From positions 1 through 9,750 of the forward strand of contig JAIESC010000059.1 of NCBI GenBank assembly GCA_019746355.1: a stretch of DNA of 9,750 bases. The letters run 5' to 3'. This stretch comes from Xanthobacteraceae bacterium. Lineage in GTDB: Bacteria > Pseudomonadota > Alphaproteobacteria > Rhizobiales > Xanthobacteraceae. Shown here piece by piece: positions 5,714 to 9,750 of the stretch. How positions within the stretch are numbered: position 1 is the first letter of the stretch; each line of letters begins with the position of its first letter. Under the pieces are notes generated by a model. That model saw nothing but the letters and a program-made list of their open reading frames with translations. It was not told the DNA's origin and made no database searches. The translations under genes were made by a program, and so were the position numbers.

Positions 5714-6781
5714 ATGGCTGACATCGCCGACGTCAAAGAGAACGTCAAGCGCGTGTTCTACGTGCGGTTCGTCAATCATCCGATCTATCTCGACCTGATC
5801 GCGCAGCGGCCGGAAATCCGGCTCGACAAGCTTGAAAACGACTCGCCCGACGCCATGACCGCGCCGATCATCGGCGCGGCGCACGCCTATCAGGTGAGCT
5901 CGGCGCGCGACGAGCTGCCGATGAAGTACCACGCCACCAAGGAGCTGATCGCGCGCGCGACGAATCTCCTGATCGTGTCGACCGGCGGCGCGGGCTACGA
6001 CACCGTCAACGTCAAGGACTGCACCGACGCCGGCGTCCTGGTGGTGAACCAGACCGGCGGCAATGCCGATGCGGTCGCGGCGCACGTGCTGGCGATGGTG
6101 CTGATGCTGTCGAAGCAGATCATCCAGACCAATCACACGCTGCGCAAGGGCACGATGCACGACCGCAACGCCTTCATGGGCAGCGACATCAACAACCGCA
6201 CCATCGGCATCGTCGGCCTCGGCAATGTCGGCCGGCGGGTCGCCAAGCTCTGCAAGACGCTGTTCGACATGAACGTGCTCGCCTGCGACCCCTATCTCGA
6301 CGAAAAGACCATTGCCGAGCGCGGCGCCACCAAAGTGACGCTCGACGAGTTGCTCAAGCGCTCGGACTTCGTCTCGATCAACTGCCCGCTCGACGACACC
6401 TCACGCAACATGATCAGCACCCGCGAGTTCGGACTGATGCAGCAGCACGCCTATTTCATCACCACCGCGCGCGGCTTCATCCACGACGAGAAGGCGCTCG
6501 AGGAGGCGCTGCGAGGCAAGCAGATCGCCGGCGCAGGCCTCGACGTCTGGTCGAAGGAGCCGCCGCAGCCGGATCACCCGCTGCTGCAATTCGACAACGT
6601 GATCGCCAGCCCGCACACCGCGGGCGTCACGAAAGAGGCGCGCGCCAACATGGGCAAGTTCGCGGCCACCCAGCTGATCGAGGCGCTCGACGGCAAGCGC
6701 CCGCCGCGCATCGTCAACCCGGAGGTCTGGCCGGTCTACCAGAAGCGGTTCGAGCGCGCCTTCGGCATCCGGCCGGAGTAG
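5714..6781 (+). CDS. NAD-dependent D-2-hydroxyacid dehydrogenase
   Basis: A 355-residue cytoplasmic oxidoreductase interconverting a 2-keto acid and a D-2-hydroxyacid. The catalytic domain is split (about 10-115 and 310-345) around a Rossmann NAD domain. 'TIGIVGLGNVGRR' at 163-175 has GxGxxG at 168-173, and D192 in 'CDPYLD' ends the second strand, favouring NAD over NADP. The catalytic triad is present: R253 (TTARG), E282 (KEPP) and H301 (SPHTAG). The usual Asn of the N-x-A-R-G motif is Thr250. 'GGNADAVAAHVLAMVL' at 115-130 is the conserved hinge helix. The start at 5714 follows a G-rich site at 5702-5707; longer in-frame readings from 5567 give an unconvincing N-terminus. It is divergent from the transglycosylase gene. 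Substrate could be glyoxylate/hydroxypyruvate, a branched or aromatic hydroxyacid; the sequence does not decide. Confidence 0.9.
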   Translation: MADIADVKENVKRVFYVRFVNHPIYLDLIAQRPEIRLDKLENDSPDAMTAPIIGAAHAYQVSSARDELPMKYHATKELIARATNLLIVSTGGAGYDTVNVKDCTDAGVLVVNQTGGNADAVAAHVLAMVLMLSKQIIQTNHTLRKGTMHDRNAFMGSDINNRTIGIVGLGNVGRRVAKLCKTLFDMNVLACDPYLDEKTIAERGATKVTLDELLKRSDFVSINCPLDDTSRNMISTREFGLMQQHAYFITTARGFIHDEKALEEALRGKQIAGAGLDVWSKEPPQPDHPLLQFDNVIASPHTAGVTKEARANMGKFAATQLIEALDGKRPPRIVNPEVWPVYQKRFERAFGIRPE

Positions 6782-6825
6782 GCGCAGCCCTTTCCACTGT
6801 TGTGGCATAGGCAAGCGAAGCGACA

Positions 6826-6966
6826 CGGGCGGTGCCATCCCTCCCCGCGAGGGGAGGGTGGCCGCGAAGCGGCCGGGTGGGGAGAAGCCGGCGAGAAGCG
6901 GAGACCTCTCCCCACCCCCGCGCGTCGCGCGGACCCTCCCCTCGCGGGGGGGGATGGCACCACCCG
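6826..6966. repeat. 141-bp palindromic intergenic element (MITE/REP-like)
   Basis: The 33-bp arms at 6826-6858 and 6934-6966 are inverted repeats with 31 of 33 positions matching by hand. Each arm itself folds: CCCTCCCC-GCGA-GGGGAGGG at 6839-6858 is a perfect 8-bp stem with a GNRA-type loop. Inside are GGCCGC-GAA-GCGGCC (6860-6874), an 11-bp pair GGGTGGGGAGA/TCTCCCCACCC (6875-6885 with 6907-6917), and CGCGCG-T-CGCGCG (6919-6931). No coding region is convincing. I see no target-site duplication. It resembles the multicopy GC-rich palindromes common between genes in Bradyrhizobium relatives, and may also end the dehydrogenase transcript. It fills most of the 252-bp gap before the monooxygenase. 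Confidence 0.7.
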
Positions 6967-7006
6967 AATGGCGAGTCTGTAGGCTCGAGACTTTGTCGGG
7001 TAAGCT

Positions 7007-7025
7007 TCCCGCGTCAGCCGCGGGA
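7007..7025 (+). promoter_or_regulatory. Hairpin sequestering the likely ribosome-binding site of the monooxygenase gene
   Basis: TCCCGCG (7007-7013) pairs perfectly with CGCGGGA (7019-7025) around TCAGC. The GGGA at 7022-7025 is the only Shine-Dalgarno-like sequence at proper spacing (8 bp) from the ATG at 7034, so folding would hide it. It may tune translation; no trans-acting factor is evident. Confidence 0.4.
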
Positions 7026-7033
7026 CATGACGC

Positions 7034-8176
7034 ATGATCACGAAATTCCACGTGCTCTATGTCGGCCAGATCGAGCTCGACAACATCGGCCGCTCCGGCA
7101 CCCCGGCCAACGAGCGCCGCTATTCCGACGAGCGGCTGCGCGAGGTGTTCGCGACGGCGAAGGACGTGGCGCAGACCATGGACGACCTCGGCTTCGACGT
7201 CCTCTGGATGGCCGAGCATCACTTCCAGCGCGAGGGCTACGAGGTCATCCCGAACCTGATCCAGACCGGGCTGTGGCTCGCGACCCAGACCAAGCGACTG
7301 AAGTTCGGCTGCGGCTTCAACATCCTGCCGATGTGGCATCCCATTCGCCTGGCCGAAGACTACGCGATGGCCGACATCGTCACCGACGGCCGCGTCATCA
7401 TGGGCGTCGGCCGCGGCTATCACACGCGCGAGGTCGAGAGCTTCGGCGCGCCGCTGATCGATGCCGAGAAGAACCGCGCGCTGTTCGAGGAGCAGCTGCA
7501 GCTCCTGCTTGCCTGCTTCAACAAACCCGAGTTCCGCTTCAAGGGCCAGTTCTACGAATGCCCGCCGGAGGTGGACTACCGCGGCTACAAGCTCAAGGAC
7601 ATCACGCTGGTGCCGCGGCCGAAGCACCTGCCGGTCGAGATCTACATGCCGATCGCGAGCGGCAAGACCATCGAGATGATGGCAAGCTATGGCCTGAAAG
7701 CGATGGTGACGCTGAACGGCGAGCGCATCCTCGACAGCGTGCTGCGCGCCTATCACGCGGCCTACAACGCGCGCGGCCAGAACAAACAGCTCGGGGAGGA
7801 CGTGATCTGGGGTGCGGGCGTCTACCTCGCCGACAGCGAGGCCGACGCGGTGCGGCGGCTCGAGCCCGCCCACGACGAGCGCTTCAAGTGGTTCGCGCCG
7901 TTCGGGTTCGTGCGCTACGCCGACGAGCAGGGCCGGAGCTGGGGATCGCCCGGCGCGCCGGCGCAGGTGCCCACGCTGGCCGAGGGCATCCGGCAGAAGG
8001 CCTGGTTCTGCGGCCCGCCGAAGCAGGTCGCCGACAGCATCCGCTCGGTCGCGGACAAGTATCCGGGGCTCGACAGCTTTATGATCCATTGGGCCGAGGG
8101 GCTCGGGCCGAAGGAGTTCAAGGAGCAGCTCCGCTGGTTTGCGAAGGACGTGATGCCGGCCCTCAAGAAGGCATAG
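7034..8176 (+). CDS. LLM-class (luciferase-like) flavin-dependent oxidoreductase
   Basis: A 380-residue monooxygenase of the bacterial luciferase-like family, which uses reduced FMN or a related flavin to oxidise an organic substrate. After the opening strand 'ITKFHVLYVG', the motif 'GFDVLWMAEHHF' (53-64) is the diagnostic luciferase-family strand with its His pair. 'HPIRLAEDYAMADIVTDGR' (102-120) followed by 'MGVGRGY' (123-129) is the next conserved block, and 'FCGPPKQVADSI' (325-336) is the C-terminal conserved segment. Length is normal. There is no signal peptide. It stands alone on the + strand between a palindromic element and a DUF1330 gene 66 bp downstream, which it may share a transcript with. 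A flavin reductase partner is not in the window. Substrate unknown. Confidence 0.9.
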   Translation: MITKFHVLYVGQIELDNIGRSGTPANERRYSDERLREVFATAKDVAQTMDDLGFDVLWMAEHHFQREGYEVIPNLIQTGLWLATQTKRLKFGCGFNILPMWHPIRLAEDYAMADIVTDGRVIMGVGRGYHTREVESFGAPLIDAEKNRALFEEQLQLLLACFNKPEFRFKGQFYECPPEVDYRGYKLKDITLVPRPKHLPVEIYMPIASGKTIEMMASYGLKAMVTLNGERILDSVLRAYHAAYNARGQNKQLGEDVIWGAGVYLADSEADAVRRLEPAHDERFKWFAPFGFVRYADEQGRSWGSPGAPAQVPTLAEGIRQKAWFCGPPKQVADSIRSVADKYPGLDSFMIHWAEGLGPKEFKEQLRWFAKDVMPALKKA

Positions 8177-8242
8177 CCATCACGGCTGTTTTCCGCGGCG
8201 GCTTGCGATAGTGTGCCCGCATCAGTCCCCAGGGAGAGTTAA

Positions 8243-8536
8243 ATGGCGAAGGGTTATCTCGTTTCGGCGTATCGCGCGATCAAGGATCCGGAGAAGCTTG
8301 CGGCCTATGCCAAGCTCGCGGGCCCGGCGTTCTCGAAATACGGCGCCAAATATCTCGCGCGCGGCGACGCGGCGGCGGCCTACGAGGCCGGGATCAAGCA
8401 GCGCATCGTCATCGTCGAATTCGAGAGCGTGGCGAAGGCGATCCAAGCCCACGACAGCCCGGAATACGCCGAGGCGCTGAAGGCGCTGGCCGGCGGCGTC
8501 GAGCGCGACCTGCGGATCGTCGAGGGGCTGGAATAG
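8243..8536 (+). CDS. DUF1330 family protein, copy 1
   Basis: A 97-residue protein of the DUF1330 family (dimeric alpha/beta-barrel, ferredoxin-like fold). It begins MAKGYLVSAYRAIKDPEKLA, and the family's 'Y...A......GA.YLARG' core and 'RIVIVEFESVAKAIQAHDSPEY' block are present. A GGGAGAG site lies 7 bp or so upstream. It aligns without gaps to the DUF1330 protein at 9072-9365 (61 of 97 identical by hand count), so the two arose by duplication. The biochemical function of DUF1330 is not established; related folds include small monooxygenases and isomerases. The stop codon lies inside a strong hairpin. Proximity to a flavin monooxygenase may be functional but is unproven. Confidence 0.9.
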   Translation: MAKGYLVSAYRAIKDPEKLAAYAKLAGPAFSKYGAKYLARGDAAAAYEAGIKQRIVIVEFESVAKAIQAHDSPEYAEALKALAGGVERDLRIVEGLE

Positions 8537-8543
8537 CCCCTCG
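8521..8543 (+). terminator. Terminator-like hairpin spanning the DUF1330 copy 1 stop codon
   Basis: CGAGGGGCT (8521-8529) pairs perfectly with AGCCCCTCG (8535-8543) around a GGAAT loop; the stop codon TAG is at 8534-8536. A pyrimidine/T-rich stretch with TTT follows. This would separate the gene from the convergent secreted-protein gene ending at 8567. The same codons in the second copy (9345-9367) form only a short stem. Confidence 0.6.
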
Positions 8544-8566
8544 CCTCTTCCTTTGTTGTCCGGCCT

Positions 8567-8938
8567 TTATTGCTTCGCGGGCGGCGCGCCGCGGAACGCG
8601 CCGTCCTTGAAGAACATCCGGAACGGCGTGGTGCCGGTGTCCTTGCCGTCGAACGAGCGCCAGCGCGCGTTGGTGCAGAGCGTGCCGCCCTGCGCCGGCA
8701 CCGCGTCGTACTCGGCCATGTGCAGGTAGAGCTCGTTCGGCGGCAGCGAGGCCATGAAGGTGGTGATGCATTTGCCGCCGATGATCACCGGGTCATAGCC
8801 CTTGATGATGTAGCCGCCTCCGCCGGTCGACGGGAACGTGCTGGTGAGCAGCGGCCAGGAGGAATAGTCCTCCTCGGCGCGGGAGGCGCCCGGCGCAAGT
8901 GCGAGCGAAATCAAAACAACGGCGAAATGGAAACGCAT
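8567..8938 (-). CDS. Small secreted protein of unknown function
   Basis: A 123-residue protein with a clear signal peptide: MRFHF, a hydrophobic run to about residue 17, and cleavage after SRA at 21. The mature part of about 102 residues is rich in Gly and aromatic residues: 'STGGGGYIIKGYDPVIIGGKC' lies at about 37-57 and 'MAEYDAVPAQGGTLCTNARWRSFDGK' at about 74-99. Cys57 and Cys88 are the only cysteines and probably form a disulfide in the periplasm. GGGAG 7 bp upstream supports this start over an in-frame ATG at 8986, which would spoil the signal peptide. I do not recognise a named family. It is convergent with DUF1330 copy 1 and divergent from copy 2, so it sits between the two paralogues in opposite orientation. 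Confidence 0.75.
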   Translation of the reverse strand: MRFHFAVVLISLALAPGASRAEEDYSSWPLLTSTFPSTGGGGYIIKGYDPVIIGGKCITTFMASLPPNELYLHMAEYDAVPAQGGTLCTNARWRSFDGKDTGTTPFRMFFKDGAFRGAPPAKQ

Positions 8939-9071
8939 GGAAATCTCCCTTCGGTCCTGCGACGCCGGAGGGGATACGGGCGGCATGATCGTCCGGATGC
9001 GGCAGTCACGCGCTTGTGACGGACGGGAACGGATACGCTAGGTTTCGAAAAAGGCTGAGGGAGTGACGACC

Positions 9072-9365
9072 ATGCCGAAGGGGTATTGGGTGACGATCTA
9101 CCGGAAGATTTCCGATCCGCAAAAGCTTGCGGCCTATGCGGAGCTCGCACCGAAGGCGACCGCGCCGTTCGGCTGCACATATCTGGCGCGCGGCACCGCC
9201 GCGAGTGCCTACGAGGCGGGGCTGAAGGACCGCATCGTCATCTCGGAGTTTCCGAGCGTGGCGCAGGCGCGCGCGGCCTATGAGAGCGACGGCTACAAGA
9301 AGGCGCTCGCCGCGCTCGGCGACGGCGCGGAGCGCGACGTGCGGATTGTCGAGGGGCTGGAGTAG
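9072..9365 (+). CDS. DUF1330 family protein, copy 2
   Basis: A 97-residue DUF1330 protein beginning MPKGYWVTIYRKISDPQKLA, with conserved 'YLARGTAASAYEAGLKDRIVISEF' at about 37-60 and the same last eleven residues, ERD-x-RIVEGLE, as copy 1. It aligns to copy 1 without gaps. The ATG at 9072 is chosen because it gives the same length as copy 1 and has GAGGGAG at 9057-9063 at good spacing; a GTG at 9063 overlaps that site and would add three residues. Differences cluster at 24-36, where copy 2 has 'ELAPKATAPFGCT', possibly a changed ligand pocket. It stands on the opposite side of the secreted-protein gene, with its own 133-bp divergent promoter region (8939-9071). Function unknown. Confidence 0.88.
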   Translation: MPKGYWVTIYRKISDPQKLAAYAELAPKATAPFGCTYLARGTAASAYEAGLKDRIVISEFPSVAQARAAYESDGYKKALAALGDGAERDVRIVEGLE

Positions 9366-9381
9366 CCGCGGGCGCTGGATC

Positions 9382-9403
9382 GAAAAAGCGTAGAAAAAGC
9401 GTA
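9382..9403. repeat. Tandem 11-bp repeat GAAAAAGCGTA
   Basis: GAAAAAGCGTA occurs at 9382-9392 and again at 9393-9403, directly abutting the left end of the palindromic element at 9401. It may be a small duplication at the element junction. Confidence 0.6.
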
Positions 9404-9564
9404 GGGTGGGCAAAGCCGCCAACGGGTCCGCGCCGCCAGCGCGTTTACGCGCGTCTTCGACGCGCTATGGCGCGGCCCGATGACAGGCTCCGCGGCGTGC
9501 CCACCTCTTCGCGCAGAGCGAAGAAGAGGTGGGCCCGGCGCTTGCGCGCCTTGGCCCACCCTAC
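9401..9564. repeat. 164-bp palindromic intergenic element with two internal hairpins
   Basis: The ends GTAGGGTGGGC (9401-9411) and GCCCACCCTAC (9554-9564) are exact inverted repeats, extending to 14 of 15 positions. Inside are two strong hairpins: 9423-9444 with 9460-9479 (long GC stem with small bulges), and GCCCACCTCTTC (9499-9510) with GAAGAGGTGGGC (9523-9534), a perfect 12-bp stem with a 12-base loop. The layout, outer arms around two inner stem-loops, parallels the 6826-6966 element although the sequences differ. The GTAGGGTGGGC end is one I associate with multicopy intergenic repeats in Bradyrhizobium-like genomes. No transposase is nearby. Confidence 0.7.
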
Positions 9565-9750
9565 AGCACCGCCCGCGTAGCGAGGGTGTGCGTCTGTTTC
9601 AGATTCACGTTTCAAACAGCCCGGCGAACAAGCGTCAGCGCTCGGGGAAATGGCACGGCTCCCGGCCGCCGTTCGTCCTGTCCGCCTCGAAAGCTCGAGG
9701 AGGGTGAAGCGCCGCAAAGCGCTGGTGCGGAAACCGCCGCACCCGGTGGC
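9565..9750. other. No convincing gene; short hairpins only
   Basis: No credible coding region ends or begins here. Visible structures are CCTCGA-AAGC-TCGAGG (9685-9700) and GGTGCGG/CCGCACC (9724-9730 with 9737-9743). A GTG at 9705 opens a frame to the window edge, but the purine-rich site abuts it too closely. The stretch from 9671 faintly resembles degenerate alphaproteobacterial intergenic repeats. Confidence 0.4.

Noticed and set aside
6401..8089. 562-residue open frame on the minus strand
   Set aside because: It overlaps the dehydrogenase and monooxygenase genes in full, has Arg/Leu/His-rich composition typical of shadow frames in GC-rich DNA, runs through the palindromic element, and shows no domain motif.
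9705..9750. Possible gene start (GTG) running off the right edge
   Set aside because: The purine-rich site directly abuts the GTG, only 15 codons are visible, and I recognise no protein family.

Overview
The window is high-GC, codes densely on both strands, and carries protein families and intergenic palindromes typical of Rhizobiales alphaproteobacteria. The Bradyrhizobium/Rhodopseudomonas/Xanthobacteraceae neighbourhood is my best guess. A GTTC-N7-GTTC LexA-type box supports the alphaproteobacterial assignment. I see no rRNA, tRNA, CRISPR array, prophage or insertion-sequence transposase. It reads as ordinary chromosome made of short metabolic and housekeeping units.

Left part (1-1709): the 5' end of a minus-strand amidohydrolase-2 family gene is cut by the window edge. 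Divergent from it is a probable two-gene operon of a Bug/TctC-type periplasmic solute receptor and a small cupin. This combination fits uptake and turnover of organic or aromatic acids, but no transporter membrane subunits are visible.

Middle left (1710-4042): a PilZ-domain protein is preceded by a perfect 12-bp inverted repeat. Next comes a compact RecD/Dda-like superfamily-1 DNA helicase with an exact alphaproteobacterial SOS box 39 bp before its start, then an NTF2/SnoaL-like protein 40 bp downstream that may share its transcript.

Middle (4065-6781): a minus-strand exported lytic transglycosylase has a long Pro/Ala-rich repetitive tail. Divergent from it is an NAD-dependent D-2-hydroxyacid dehydrogenase.

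Right part (6782-9750): a 141-bp palindromic element with 33-bp arms is followed by a flavin-dependent luciferase-like monooxygenase. Two DUF1330 paralogues (61 of 97 residues identical by my hand count) then flank an oppositely oriented small secreted protein of unknown function. A second palindromic element (9401-9564) and about 190 bp without a convincing gene close the window.

I found no clear multi-gene novel system. The best leads are the LexA box on the helicase, the operator-like inverted repeat before the PilZ gene, the DUF1330/secreted-protein cassette, and the two structured intergenic repeats.
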